Positions 1-9,164 of a DNA stretch of 64,000 nucleotides are shown one piece after another. The DNA is from Prevotella illustrans (GTDB lineage: Bacteria > Bacteroidota > Bacteroidia > Bacteroidales > Bacteroidaceae), in assembly GCF_017426725.1 (NCBI RefSeq), contig NZ_JAERMS010000009.1, positions 18,574-82,573 on the forward strand, in the 5' to 3' direction. Under the pieces are notes generated by a model, which did no database searches, was not told the origin of the DNA, and saw only the letters and a program-made list of their open reading frames with translations. The translations under genes and the position numbers were made by a program. How positions within the stretch are numbered: the stretch's first letter is position 1; each line of letters opens with the position of its first letter.

Positions 1-2
1 TG

Positions 3-914
3 GCCAAACGACTGTGTCCGCGGCTCATCGTGGTGCCCGCACGCTACGAAGTGTACCGCCAAGTGTCAGACGAGGTGATGACCATCTTCCACGACTACAC
101 CGACATTATCGAACCGCTGTCTATCGACGAGGCCTTTCTCGACGTGACGGAGAACAAGCGGGGCATGGAACTGGCTGTCGACGTCGCCCGTGAAATCAAG
201 CGACGCGTCAAGGACGAGCTGCGCCTGACGGCCTCGGCCGGCGTTTCCTACAACAAGCTGCTGGCCAAGATCGCCTCGGAGGAGCGTAAGCCCGACGGCC
301 TCTGCACCATCCATCCCGACAAGGCGCTCGACTTCATCGCCCGACTGCGCATCGAAAAACTGTGGGGCGTGGGACCCAAGACGGCTCAACGCATGCACTA
401 TATGGGTATATTCACGGGACGCGACCTGCGCAAATGCTCGCTCGGGCATCTGAAAGAAGTCTTCGGCAAGTCGGGACAGCTGTTTTATGAGTTTGCCCGA
501 GGCATCGACCACCGGCCCGTCGTGGTGGAACGTGTGCGTAAGTCGGTGGGCTGCGAGCACACGTTTCGGGAGGATATCAGCCGTCCTTCGGCCGTCATCA
601 TCGAGCTTTATCATACCGTGCTCGAACTGGTGGAGCGTATCGCCAAGGACGGTTTTGAGGGAAAAACGCTCACGCTGAAGGTGAAATTCGGCGACTTTAG
701 GCAGATAACGCGCAGCGTGACGCAGCAAAAGCACCTCAAGAACAAGGACGAGATACTACCGCTGGCCAAGAAACTGCTGACCGAAGTGGACTATTCATCC
801 GAACATCCCATCAGGCTCATCGGACTGTCAGTGTCGAATCCGGCCGACGAAGACGAGGCTAAAAGGCGGGAATGGATACAGCTGAAATTAGAATTTAAGG
901 ATTGGCCGCAATAG
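3..914 (+). CDS. dinB: DNA polymerase IV (Y-family), 5' end cut off by the window edge
   Basis: Translesion DNA polymerase of the Y family, which copies past damaged template bases in the cytoplasm. The open frame runs in from the window edge, so the N-terminal part of the palm domain is missing; a GTG at 30 is internal, not the start. Visible are the catalytic block PLSIDEAFLDVT, the SAGVSYNKLLAKIASE stretch, the helix-hairpin-helix (LWGVGPKTAQRM) and the C-terminal little-finger domain. The 303 residues present fit a protein of about 360 residues. It lies 40 bases before a helicase gene on the same strand, so the two may be co-transcribed. Family assignment is secure from the motifs. Confidence 0.93.
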   Translation, partial: AKRLCPRLIVVPARYEVYRQVSDEVMTIFHDYTDIIEPLSIDEAFLDVTENKRGMELAVDVAREIKRRVKDELRLTASAGVSYNKLLAKIASEERKPDGLCTIHPDKALDFIARLRIEKLWGVGPKTAQRMHYMGIFTGRDLRKCSLGHLKEVFGKSGQLFYEFARGIDHRPVVVERVRKSVGCEHTFREDISRPSAVIIELYHTVLELVERIAKDGFEGKTLTLKVKFGDFRQITRSVTQQKHLKNKDEILPLAKKLLTEVDYSSEHPIRLIGLSVSNPADEDEAKRREWIQLKLEFKDWPQ

Positions 915-954
915 AGATTCCCCGGAATTGTCATATCGTTGTAAAAAAGAAAAC

Positions 955-2895
955 ATGCGAACAGCCATTGAAGAATTGAAACGCCAGAAACTGCTGCTCC
1001 AGATGGAGTATTATGCCGAGAAAGATGAGTTTCGGCGACAGACCGAGGCCGCCGGTGTGGCCCGGAAGGTGAAACGTGGCGACGCGTGGTACCCGCTGCG
1101 GATGGGCAAGAGCTTCTACAACTCGCTCAACCAACGTGCTGTCGAGGTATTTCGCACCGTTGATCAGGATATTGAACACAACTTCGAGTTCGGCCGCCCG
1201 GTCATGTTCTTCCGCGAAAAACCACAACAACAATCCATTGCCAACCGCCAATTACCTCCCACCTCTTTATATTACTATCATTTTACGGGCACGGTCTCCT
1301 ACGTAGACGGCGACCGCATGGTCGTCATCGTGCCCGACTCGGCGCCCCTGTCCGACCTGCAGTCGGCCGAGACATCCGTCGGCGTGCAGCTGTCGTTCGA
1401 TGAGACGAGCTACAGAACGATGTTCGACGCGCTCGACAGGGTGATTGCCGCCAAGGACAACCGGCTAGCCTACCTGCGCGACCTGTTCTATTCCAACCGG
1501 AAAGCGGAACGGTTCTCCTTTCAGCCGATCGCTTTTCCATGGCTCAACCCTACCCAGGAGCGGGCCGTCAACGAGGTGTTGCGGGCCAAAGACGTGGCCG
1601 TCGTCCACGGACCGCCTGGCACCGGCAAGACCACCACGCTGGTGGAAGCCGTCAACGAGACGCTGATGCGCGAGAGCCAGGTGCTCGTCTGCGCGCAGAG
1701 CAACATGGCCGTGGACTGGATTTGCGAGAAACTCACGGACCGGGGGGTGAATGTGCTGCGCATCGGCAACCCCACCCGGGTGAACGATAAGATGTTGGGC
1801 TTCACCTACGAGCGGCGTTTCGAGGCCCATCCCGACTATCCGCAGCTGTGGAGTTTGCGCAAGGCAATCCGCGAGTTGCGTGGTCAGCGGCGCAAGGGAG
1901 GCGAAAACTATCACCAGAAAACGGAGCGGCTGAAGGCACGGGCCACCGAACTGGAAATCAGAATCAACGCCGACCTCTTCGGCGAAGCCCGTGTCATCGC
2001 CTCGACATTGGTGGGATCGGCGCATCGCACGCTCGAAGGAATGAAATTCGGAACGCTCTTTATCGACGAGGCGGCACAAGCCTTGGAGGCTGCCTGCTGG
2101 ATTCCGATGCGGCGTGTGACCCGCGTCGTGCTGGCGGGCGACCACTGCCAGCTGCCTCCGACGGTGAAGAGTATCGCCGCGCTGCGGGCCGGACTGGGTA
2201 AGACGCTCATGGAACGCATCGTCGAAAACAAGCCCGAGACGGTTACGTTGCTCAAGATACAATATCGGATGAACGAGAAAATCATGCGCTTTTCGAGCAA
2301 CTGGTTCTATCACGGACAGGTGGAGAGCGCGCCACAAATCAGATATCGGGGCATACTCGACTACGACCGCCCCATCGAATGGCGCGACAGCCTGCAGGCC
2401 GACGCAGCTCCCGACGACCCGCAAGCCATGGAAAAAGCCACAGGAACCTATGGCGAAACTTTCGTGGGCGCCTCTTTCGGACGCGTCAACAAGGCCGAGG
2501 CGCGACTCACACTCGACACCTTGCGAGATTACCTCACGAAAATCGGGCGGCAGCGGGTGCTCGACGAGCGCATCGACGTAGGCGTCATCTCGCCCTACCG
2601 CGCACAGGTGCAGTATCTGCGCGGCCTCATCAGAGGGGAAGAGTTCTTCAAACCCTACCGACGGCTCATCAGTGTCAACACCGTCGACGGCTTTCAGGGG
2701 CAGGAACGCGACATCATCCTCGTGTCGCTGGTGCGCAGCAACGACGAAGGACAGATCGGATTCCTGCGCGACCTACGGCGAATGAACGTGGCCATCACCC
2801 GCGCCCGCATGAAACTGATTATCCTTGGCGACGTCAGAACATTGACCCGCCATCCTTTTTACAAAAAACTTTACGAGTACGCGACAAGCGAATGA
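955..2895 (+). CDS. SF1 DNA/RNA helicase of the DNA2/NAM7 (UPF1-like) group
   Basis: Superfamily 1 helicase, 646 residues from the ATG at 955; the frame is open from a TTG at 928, but the ATG gives the more natural N-terminus (MRTAIEELKRQ). Seen are Walker A GPPGTGKTTT near residue 219, a DEAA Walker B (FIDEAAQALE), motif III-like GDHCQLPPT, motif IV-like QYRMN, and motifs V and VI (VDGFQGQERD; MNVAITRAR) near the C-terminus. This set is diagnostic of the AAA_11/AAA_12 pair of DNA2/NAM7 helicases. The substrate is unknown; Bacteroidetes homologues are generally annotated only as AAA domain proteins. It follows dinB closely, which hints at a role in nucleic-acid maintenance, but that is inference. 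Confidence 0.9.
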   Translation: MRTAIEELKRQKLLLQMEYYAEKDEFRRQTEAAGVARKVKRGDAWYPLRMGKSFYNSLNQRAVEVFRTVDQDIEHNFEFGRPVMFFREKPQQQSIANRQLPPTSLYYYHFTGTVSYVDGDRMVVIVPDSAPLSDLQSAETSVGVQLSFDETSYRTMFDALDRVIAAKDNRLAYLRDLFYSNRKAERFSFQPIAFPWLNPTQERAVNEVLRAKDVAVVHGPPGTGKTTTLVEAVNETLMRESQVLVCAQSNMAVDWICEKLTDRGVNVLRIGNPTRVNDKMLGFTYERRFEAHPDYPQLWSLRKAIRELRGQRRKGGENYHQKTERLKARATELEIRINADLFGEARVIASTLVGSAHRTLEGMKFGTLFIDEAAQALEAACWIPMRRVTRVVLAGDHCQLPPTVKSIAALRAGLGKTLMERIVENKPETVTLLKIQYRMNEKIMRFSSNWFYHGQVESAPQIRYRGILDYDRPIEWRDSLQADAAPDDPQAMEKATGTYGETFVGASFGRVNKAEARLTLDTLRDYLTKIGRQRVLDERIDVGVISPYRAQVQYLRGLIRGEEFFKPYRRLISVNTVDGFQGQERDIILVSLVRSNDEGQIGFLRDLRRMNVAITRARMKLIILGDVRTLTRHPFYKKLYEYATSE

Positions 2896-2898
2896 GAC

Positions 2899-2942
2899 AA
2901 TCAAAAAAGGCGAACAATAATTATTGTTCGCCTTTTTTGATT
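2899..2942. terminator. Perfect inverted repeat, bidirectional terminator between the helicase gene and ispG
   Basis: A 44-base perfect palindrome with arms rich in A and T at the ends and a GC core (GGCGAACAATAA and its complement). It carries a T-run on both strands, so it can end transcription from the rightward helicase gene and from leftward ispG. The ispG stop codon (2921-2923) lies inside it. Confidence 0.9.
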
Positions 2943-4795
2943 AATGCCAATAAGTGTTCGACGGCCACTTCCTGCGGTATGTTCTTCTCGACACACACCT
3001 GACCGCGATAAAGACTGACCCGATTGACGCCCGCCCCCACGTAGCCGTAGTCGGCGTCGGCCATCTCTCCCGGACCGTTCACGATGCAACCCATGATTCC
3101 GATCTTCAGTCCTTTCATGTCTTTGGTAGCCTCGCGAATCTTGGCGATGGTCTCCCGAAGGTCGTAAAGGGTACGTCCGCAACCCGGACAGGAGATGTAT
3201 TCGGTCTTGCTGGTGCGCAGACGGGCGGCCTGCAGAATGCCGAAGGCCGTGTCAACGATGTCTTCTTGCGGAATATCACCGTCGTTCAGGAGCCACAATC
3301 CATCGGTGAATCCGTCGATCATCAAGGCTCCCATATCGGCGGCGGCTTCCAATTGGAAGTCGCTTTTCTCCGCTTTCGAATGGCGGTACATCTGCGCGAA
3401 GACCACGGGATTGAACAGTCCGGCGTTCATCAGCTCATGAACCAGCGCGCGCTGGTCGCCCAACCGGTTTCGGTGATTGCTGACACAGACCACCACTACC
3501 TCGGGATGGAGGCGCAGACAGGCCTGATATTCCTCAACGGGCGCGCCAAACTTGAGCACCAGAAACTTCACGTCGGCTTTGGTCATACCAATGAACGGAA
3601 TGGCGTCGGTAGGGAAAACGGGGGCCAGCCGACCCGCGGTCACTAACGGCGACCCGGCTCGTTGCAAGGCGATATACTTGTCGTAATCCACCAAGTACTT
3701 CTGTCCTGCTTCCGGTTTTTCGGGCAACCGACCGCCCACATACAAGTAATCGGGTGCCTGCTCGCCCGTTCCGACGACTGTGGCGCCATGCTCCGGCGAC
3801 AGCGAAGCGATGACCACAGGCACGTTGCTGCCGCCGATTCCGGCCACGGCACGCGTCTTGCGCCGTTGCGGACGCAGCCAGTCAAAATCTTTCGAGGCCG
3901 TTCCGGGAATCACTAAATGACCCGCATGGGCACCGATGTAGTCCACCAGATGGCGTGCCACAGGTATTTCGGCCGCCGGTTCTTCGCTCAGGCTCACCCG
4001 AACGGTGTCGCCAATGCCGTCGGCCAGCAGCGCGCCGATGCCCACAGCGCTCTTGATACGCCCGTCTTCGCCCTCACCGGCCTCCGTCACTCCCAAATGA
4101 AGCGGATAACGCATGCCCTCCCGGTCCATGGCTTCGACCAACATGCGCACCGACTGCACCATGATCACCGTGTTGGAAGCCTTAACCGAGATGACCACAT
4201 CGTTGAAATCATGCCGCTTACAGACACGGAGAAACTCCATACAGCTCTCCACAATGCCCGCCGGCGTGTCGCCGTAGCGGTTGCGGATACGGTCGGAGAG
4301 CGAACCATGGTTCACGCCGATGCGCACGGCCGTATGGTTTTCCTTGCATATCCGCAGGAAAGGAACGAAGCGATCTTCTATCTTTTTCAGTTCCTGCGCG
4401 TACTCCTCGTCCGTATATTCCTGCTTGATGAAGCGGCGGGCGGGGTCTACATAGTTGCCCGGATTGACGCGAACCTTCTCGGCAAAGCGTGCGGCCACGT
4501 CGGCCACGTTAGGGTTGAAGTGGACGTCGGCAACCAAAGGCGTGTCATATCCTTCAGCCCTGAGCCGTGCGTTGATAGGCTGCAGGTTTTCCGCCTCCTT
4601 GGTTCCTTGCGTCGTCAGTCGCACGAGTTCGCCACCGGCCTTGATGATTTCCTCGGCCTGCGCTACGCAAGCGTCGGTGTCATTGGTGTTGGTGGTGGTC
4701 ATGCTCTGCACCCGAATGGGGTTGTCGGCACCCATATCAATGGCACCGACATGCACAACGGTCGTGGCCCGACGCTGAAAATTGAATAAATCCAT
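2921..4795 (-). CDS. ispG: 4-hydroxy-3-methylbut-2-enyl diphosphate synthase, long form
   Basis: IspG (GcpE) carries out the reductive ring opening of MEcPP to HMBPP, the penultimate step of the MEP isoprenoid pathway, using a [4Fe-4S] cluster. The protein has 624 residues, the long form with a domain inserted between the TIM barrel and the C-terminal cluster domain, as in Bacteroidetes, Chlamydiae and plants, rather than the roughly 370 residues of the E. coli form. Cluster ligands are visible in CPGCGRTLYDL (near residue 535) and GIMGCIVNGPGE. It is followed seven bases later (leftward order reversed: purE lies just upstream, ending at 4802), so purE and ispG are probably one transcript. 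The stop codon falls inside the bidirectional terminator. Confidence 0.96.
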   Translation of the reverse strand: MDLFNFQRRATTVVHVGAIDMGADNPIRVQSMTTTNTNDTDACVAQAEEIIKAGGELVRLTTQGTKEAENLQPINARLRAEGYDTPLVADVHFNPNVADVAARFAEKVRVNPGNYVDPARRFIKQEYTDEEYAQELKKIEDRFVPFLRICKENHTAVRIGVNHGSLSDRIRNRYGDTPAGIVESCMEFLRVCKRHDFNDVVISVKASNTVIMVQSVRMLVEAMDREGMRYPLHLGVTEAGEGEDGRIKSAVGIGALLADGIGDTVRVSLSEEPAAEIPVARHLVDYIGAHAGHLVIPGTASKDFDWLRPQRRKTRAVAGIGGSNVPVVIASLSPEHGATVVGTGEQAPDYLYVGGRLPEKPEAGQKYLVDYDKYIALQRAGSPLVTAGRLAPVFPTDAIPFIGMTKADVKFLVLKFGAPVEEYQACLRLHPEVVVVCVSNHRNRLGDQRALVHELMNAGLFNPVVFAQMYRHSKAEKSDFQLEAAADMGALMIDGFTDGLWLLNDGDIPQEDIVDTAFGILQAARLRTSKTEYISCPGCGRTLYDLRETIAKIREATKDMKGLKIGIMGCIVNGPGEMADADYGYVGAGVNRVSLYRGQVCVEKNIPQEVAVEHLLALIKKGEQ

Positions 4796-4801
4796 CGTAT
4801 G

Positions 4802-5305
4802 CTACACCCTAAACTGATACTTGATTTCGGCCAAATCCTTATTGGCTTTCTCTATCTTTTCACCCAGTCCGGCCTTCCATGCGTCTACTTTGGCTGCCAC
4901 GTTCTCATCGTTCAGGGCAATCATTTGGGCGGCGAGAATAGCCGCGTTCTGTGCTCCGTTGACGCCAACGGTGGCTACCGGTATGCCGGGGGGCATCTGA
5001 ATGATCGACAACATGGCGTCGAGACCATCGAGCATGCCCTTGATGGGTACGCCGATGACGGGCAACGGGGTCGACGCTGCGATGACACCGGGCAGTGCCG
5101 CAGCCATTCCGGCCGCCGCAATGATGACTTTCACGCCACGTGCCTTGGCTCCTTTGGCGAATGCTTCAACCGCGTCGGGCGTGCGATGGGCCGAAAGGGC
5201 GTTCACTTCAAATGGGATTTCGTTATCATCGAGCCACTTACAGGCCTTTTCCATGACGGGCAGATCACTCGTACTGCCCATGATAATACTCACTAATGGT
5301 TTCAT
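4802..5305 (-). CDS. purE: N5-carboxyaminoimidazole ribonucleotide mutase
   Basis: Class I PurE moves the carboxyl group of N5-CAIR to give CAIR in de novo purine synthesis. The 167-residue protein starts at the ATG at 5305 (MKPLVSIIMGSTSDLPVM); the open frame extends upstream but the extra residues look nothing like PurE. Family motifs are clear: GSTSDLPVM, VNALSAHRTPD, IIAAAGMAAALPGV and the PVIGVPI stretch. It sits between a PAP2-like membrane protein gene (18 bases upstream) and ispG (six bases downstream), all leftward, so the group looks like an operon. No purK is seen in the window. Confidence 0.96.
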   Translation of the reverse strand: MKPLVSIIMGSTSDLPVMEKACKWLDDNEIPFEVNALSAHRTPDAVEAFAKGAKARGVKVIIAAAGMAAALPGVIAASTPLPVIGVPIKGMLDGLDAMLSIIQMPPGIPVATVGVNGAQNAAILAAQMIALNDENVAAKVDAWKAGLGEKIEKANKDLAEIKYQFRV

Positions 5306-5322
5306 ATCGGTTGTTGTTTGTT

Positions 5323-5922
5323 TTACAAAAGAATCGAAAAGAAGGCAACGGCCAGTCCCATGATGAAGCCGACAACCACCTGAGACAGCGAGTGCTGGCG
5401 CAGAATCATGCGACTGGTGCCCACGGCGCCCGAAAGCACCATCACTAAACAGAACCACCACATCGGATTGAAAGCGAAAATCATGGAGAATGCCATCAAA
5501 GCGCCGGCCACGCCACCGATGGCTGCTGTGTGGGTGGATATCTTCCACCATATATTAATAAGCGCGCAAACCACCTGAATCAGCAATGCCGCCACCAGAA
5601 TACTGCCCATGAAATGCGGCATATGGAAGATTCTCATGAGGTAGACACAGACGAAGTAGCACAGGATGGAGATAACATAGGGAACCATACGCCGCTCACG
5701 CGAACCCAGTTCGATGAGCGACCAGCCCTGCGAATTGCGATAGAGGCGGATGAGTAACGTAGGAAGCAGGGCCGTAAACACGTAGACCAGTGCCAGAACG
5801 GTAAACTTATAAGACGTGGGGAGCATACTCAGATAGCTGAAGACGAACAACGCCACGAGCCCCATCATGGGCAGATAGAACGGATTGAATACCATGCTGA
5901 CGGTCCTTGCCGCCACAATCAT
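5323..5922 (-). CDS. PAP2-like integral membrane phosphatase
   Basis: A 199-residue protein from the ATG at 5922 (a GTG at 5940 is also possible), almost wholly hydrophobic with five to six membrane segments. The C-terminal half carries spaced residues of the PAP2 superfamily: an STH element (KISTHTAAIGG) followed by a GTSRMILRQHSLSQVVVG block, which matches the usual SR...H...QV pattern. PAP2 enzymes remove phosphate from lipid phosphates such as undecaprenyl diphosphate; that would place this one in the inner membrane. The first lysine-rich PAP2 motif is not obvious, so activity is uncertain. Genes on both sides (rpoN, purE) are close and point the same way. Confidence 0.7.
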   Translation of the reverse strand: MIVAARTVSMVFNPFYLPMMGLVALFVFSYLSMLPTSYKFTVLALVYVFTALLPTLLIRLYRNSQGWSLIELGSRERRMVPYVISILCYFVCVYLMRIFHMPHFMGSILVAALLIQVVCALINIWWKISTHTAAIGGVAGALMAFSMIFAFNPMWWFCLVMVLSGAVGTSRMILRQHSLSQVVVGFIMGLAVAFFSILL

Positions 5923-5993
5923 GTCTTTTTCCTTGATCACTTTGCGATTGATTATATTCTCTTTTCTCTTCTTCCGAATCGTTTCGCCGTCCG

Positions 5994-7517
5994 TCAGTCT
6001 TTGCGCAAGCGGGCGATGGGAATACCCATCTGCTCACGATACTTGGCCACTGTGCGCCGGGCCACGGGATAACCCTGCTTCTTCATCTCGCGGGCCAGGG
6101 CCTCATCGCTCATCGGGCGTCCGGCGTCTTCCTTGCCGATCATCTCCTTCAGGGCCAATTTAATCTTGCGGGTAGACGTCTCTTCGCCATCGCCCGTGTC
6201 GTAGCCGTCGGTGAAGAAGAAGCGCAGGGGGAATGTTCCCCAGCGTGTCTGCACGTATTTCACGTTGCTCACGCGGCTGATGGTGGAAATGTCGAGCCCC
6301 GTCTTCTCGGCAATATCTTTCAGAATCATCGGTTTCAAGTCGGCCTCGTCGCCGTCGGTGAAGAACCGATGCTGCCATGCGATGATGGCTTTCATGGTGA
6401 CATACATCGTATGGCGACGCTGTCGGATGGCGTCGATGAAGTTTCGCGCCTTGTCCACCTTGTCGCGGGCGTAGACCAACGCCTCCCGGTCTTGCCGGTT
6501 CAACTTTTCCTTGCGGTCCTTGTAGTCGTCCACCAGCTTCGTGAACGAAGGAGAGACGGCCAGATCAGGCAGTCCGCCGTTGTTCATGGAGAACGTCACG
6601 GTGCCGTCGTCGGCCGTATCGACGATGAAGTCGGGCGTTATCTGTTGCAGGCTGCGCCCGACGGTCTCGCCCATTGCGGCTCCCGGTTTCGGGTTAAGCC
6701 GTTTGATTTCCTCTTTCAGTGCCTCCACCGTGTCGTCGGTCAGCCGCAACTGTTCTTGAATACGGCCCCATCGCTTACGCGTAAAGTCGTCAAAGCAGTT
6801 GGCAATGACGTCGCGCATGACGAGCGTCAGCCGTTCGGACTGTCCTTTCTCCTTCTCTTCGGTGAGCAAGCGGTCTATCTGAAGCAGCAGACACTCCTGC
6901 AAAGAGCGTGCGCCAATGCCCCCCGGGTCGAACGTCTGGAGCATGCGGAGCACCTCTTCGATGTCTGCCACGCTCACGTCGATATTATGATAGATGGCCA
7001 GTTCGTCGCAGATCGTGTCGAGATCTTTACGTAGCAGTCCGTCGTCGTCAAGACTTCCGATGATATATTCCATGACGTGCTCCTGCCGCGGGGTCAGTTC
7101 GAGTTCGCCCATCTGCTCCTTCAGCTTGTCGTAGAACGACACCGTATCGCCGTAGACGATTTCCTCGTAGTCGGCATTCTGCCGCTGGTTCCAATGAGTG
7201 TCGGGCATTCGGTCGTCGTAGCCGATACTCTCCAGCGCGTCGTCGAGGGCGTCCTGCCGTTCCTCGCACTCATTTTCCGCTTCAAAGCCTTCGGGCTCAT
7301 CGCCCGCCACGCCACCGTCGTCGCGCAGATCGGGCATGTCCTCCTCGCCCTCGTCGACCTTTTCCAGCGCGGGATTGTCGTCGAGCTGGGCGTTGACGTT
7401 CTCTTCCAGTTCGGTGATGGGCATTTCGAGCAGGCGCACCACCAGCATTTGCTGCTGCGAGAGACGTTGCAGCTGCGCCAGCTTCTGTTCCTGAGTCTGT
7501 ATCAACTTCTGTGCCAT
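5994..7517 (-). CDS. rpoN: RNA polymerase sigma-54 factor
   Basis: Sigma-54 directs RNA polymerase to -24/-12 promoters and needs an activator ATPase. The 507-residue protein has all three regions: the glutamine-rich N-terminal activator region (QKLAQLQRLSQQQMLVVRLL), an acidic linker with many Asp/Glu (about residues 50-95), the core-binding region, and the C-terminal DNA-binding domain ending with the RpoN box ARRTVAKYREQMGIP. The family match is unmistakable. It begins nine bases downstream of the end of an unknown-function gene and is followed by the PAP2-like gene. No sigma-54 activator is seen in this window. Confidence 0.97.
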   Translation of the reverse strand: MAQKLIQTQEQKLAQLQRLSQQQMLVVRLLEMPITELEENVNAQLDDNPALEKVDEGEEDMPDLRDDGGVAGDEPEGFEAENECEERQDALDDALESIGYDDRMPDTHWNQRQNADYEEIVYGDTVSFYDKLKEQMGELELTPRQEHVMEYIIGSLDDDGLLRKDLDTICDELAIYHNIDVSVADIEEVLRMLQTFDPGGIGARSLQECLLLQIDRLLTEEKEKGQSERLTLVMRDVIANCFDDFTRKRWGRIQEQLRLTDDTVEALKEEIKRLNPKPGAAMGETVGRSLQQITPDFIVDTADDGTVTFSMNNGGLPDLAVSPSFTKLVDDYKDRKEKLNRQDREALVYARDKVDKARNFIDAIRQRRHTMYVTMKAIIAWQHRFFTDGDEADLKPMILKDIAEKTGLDISTISRVSNVKYVQTRWGTFPLRFFFTDGYDTGDGEETSTRKIKLALKEMIGKEDAGRPMSDEALAREMKKQGYPVARRTVAKYREQMGIPIARLRKD

Positions 7518-7526
7518 GCGTTTCCG

Positions 7527-8177
7527 TTATTTGAAATAATCCTTCAGTTGGGCCGCCACCGCCGCCAACTTTTCGGGGTTATCGTTACCATATCGCTTCC
7601 AGATGTCCTTGCAGGGCAACAGCAGCGGGTCGATCATGAAGTCACCACGATTGAGATAGGGGTCGCAAAACTGAAACACCTCCATCACGTTGACAATGAG
7701 CGCGGCGGGTATCTTCAGCAGCCGAGCCTCCTCTTGTATCTCCGAAGTGCCCACGACCATCGTCAAAGGCGTAAGCCTAAAATAAAGGTCGAGCATGCGG
7801 ATGAGCATGACGGGGGTGAGCTGTGGATTCTGTGGCAAAGGCCTGAAGTCCTTTTCAAACGTCTCATGGATGTCGACCCCTTCGTAAAATCCGGCGGCAT
7901 TACCATAGCCTTTCATCCGTCGCACACGCTTAGCCTCACGACTGAGGCGACTGTGGTGGTCGGCATAAGTATCCCAGAGCAGTCCCATACTGGGCGTATC
8001 CTTTCTGCGGACGCGAAAAAGCTGTTGATAGAGAAACACGGGCTCAATGTGGAGCTCGAGACTCAAGTCGATCAAAGGTTTGGAATATAAAGCCTTGACG
8101 CCCACCGGTTTTTTCATATAGAGTTGCATCAGTAAAATCCAATACTCCTCTTGCCATAAAGGAAGTGCAGCCATCAT
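7527..8177 (-). CDS. Conserved-looking protein of unknown function upstream of rpoN
   Basis: I do not recognise a family. The start is most likely the ATG pair at 8177/8174 (MMAALPLWQEEYWILLMQLY); the frame is open further upstream to 8330 but that part crosses the terminator of the neighbouring gene. The 216 residues form a soluble, mostly helical-looking protein rich in Leu and Arg with no signal peptide, no cysteine pattern and no nucleotide-binding motif. It ends nine bases before rpoN in the same direction, so the two are likely co-transcribed. Being next to rpoN does not by itself tell its job. Confidence 0.75.
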   Translation of the reverse strand: MMAALPLWQEEYWILLMQLYMKKPVGVKALYSKPLIDLSLELHIEPVFLYQQLFRVRRKDTPSMGLLWDTYADHHSRLSREAKRVRRMKGYGNAAGFYEGVDIHETFEKDFRPLPQNPQLTPVMLIRMLDLYFRLTPLTMVVGTSEIQEEARLLKIPAALIVNVMEVFQFCDPYLNRGDFMIDPLLLPCKDIWKRYGNDNPEKLAAVAAQLKDYFK

Positions 8178-8229
8178 AAGATACTTTATTGCAAAGATAC
8201 ACCAAATGCGTGATATTCCAAAATTAAAA

Positions 8230-8284
8230 CTACGCTTTTTTAATAAAAGAGGAATCCCCCTGACTCGGTTAGAATCAGAGGGAT
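8230..8284 (-). terminator. Probable terminator after the lipoprotein gene at 8308-9144
   Basis: The stem is formed by ATCCCCCTGA (8254-8263) and TCAGAGGGAT (8275-8284), with nine of ten pairs, followed on the minus strand by T-rich sequence (8230-8250). It lies 24 bases after the stop codon of the leftward lipoprotein gene. Confidence 0.7.
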
Positions 8285-8307
8285 CATTCTCTATCGCACG
8301 CAAGCCG

Positions 8308-9144
8308 TCACCACGGTTGCGAGAAATCATTCATCTGGATGAGCGCACGCTGGTCGGGATTGCCCGACAAAATGACGCCCACATGGTCGGTCTCCTTCGT
8401 CCCACCGTCCGTAACGGTCAGCTCCAACTTACCTTTAATCCACGGGAAGATGGTCGACATAGAGCTTCTGCGGTTCAGTTGCGCCCGTAGCGGTTCCTTC
8501 GTCTTCATCTCGATCAGCAGTGACGGCGTCTCATGACTGGCCATCTGTATCGTACCGGTCAGTTCACAGTAGAGCGAGTCATTCTTTGGCTCTGTCCATG
8601 TCACGTTTAATTGCTTGGCGCTACAGTCAAACTGGTTCAAATCAAAATCACCTCGCTTCGTGTTCTCTCTCACGGTGACCGTGTAATCGCTCAGCGTCCA
8701 TCGATTATCCGTGCCTATCTGTGCCTGAAAACGGTAGGCATTCTGTATCTCGTCGCTGTTATGTGCCGAGAACATGCGAGCCTGCAACTGTTTCTGGGGC
8801 GTCTCCGAGAAAAGATAATCCTCAAAATAGTAATCCGACTGACGGTAAAGCACTTCCCAGTTACGGGTGCCGTCGATCTTGAGCGTGTCGCGAATCTCGC
8901 ACTTCGGAAAGTATTCCATCATGAATTTTGCCCGCTCGACATCGGTCGACAACCCGAAATATTGATGCGACAGATAAGCCATAAAAAGCATGTCGGTCAA
9001 CGATTCGTTGGCCTGGCGCACGTATTCATAGGCCTGATAACCCGGTGCCGTCGCGTCACGGCCCGAACTTGACTCGGTTAAACAACTCGTCAGGCAGCAA
9101 ACCATCATGGCAAGCCATGCCGAAAGATATATTTTCTTTTTCAT
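8308..9144 (-). CDS. Lipoprotein of unknown function
   Basis: A 278-residue protein with a clear lipoprotein signal: positive start MKKK, a hydrophobic stretch and the lipobox LTSC at about residue 21. The mature part is rich in Tyr, Asp and Thr, with a DYxxxxRENTKRGDFDLN section and no motif I recognise. It is probably anchored in the outer or inner membrane facing the periplasm. It sits 20 bases downstream of a small outer-membrane barrel gene in the same direction, part of a run of envelope genes that begins with an ECF sigma factor at 11581. A terminator-like hairpin follows it, so it appears to be the last gene of that run. Confidence 0.8.
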   Translation of the reverse strand: MKKKIYLSAWLAMMVCCLTSCLTESSSGRDATAPGYQAYEYVRQANESLTDMLFMAYLSHQYFGLSTDVERAKFMMEYFPKCEIRDTLKIDGTRNWEVLYRQSDYYFEDYLFSETPQKQLQARMFSAHNSDEIQNAYRFQAQIGTDNRWTLSDYTVTVRENTKRGDFDLNQFDCSAKQLNVTWTEPKNDSLYCELTGTIQMASHETPSLLIEMKTKEPLRAQLNRRSSMSTIFPWIKGKLELTVTDGGTKETDHVGVILSGNPDQRALIQMNDFSQPW

Positions 9145-9164
9145 CTTGATATTATCTTTTAAAA

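Noticed and set aside
1465..2424. Long open frame on the minus strand across the helicase gene
   Set aside because: Shadow of the GC-rich helicase gene, with low-complexity composition and no domain.
3917..4789. Long rightward frame opposite ispG
   Set aside because: Runs exactly opposite a certain gene, with unnatural His-rich sequence.
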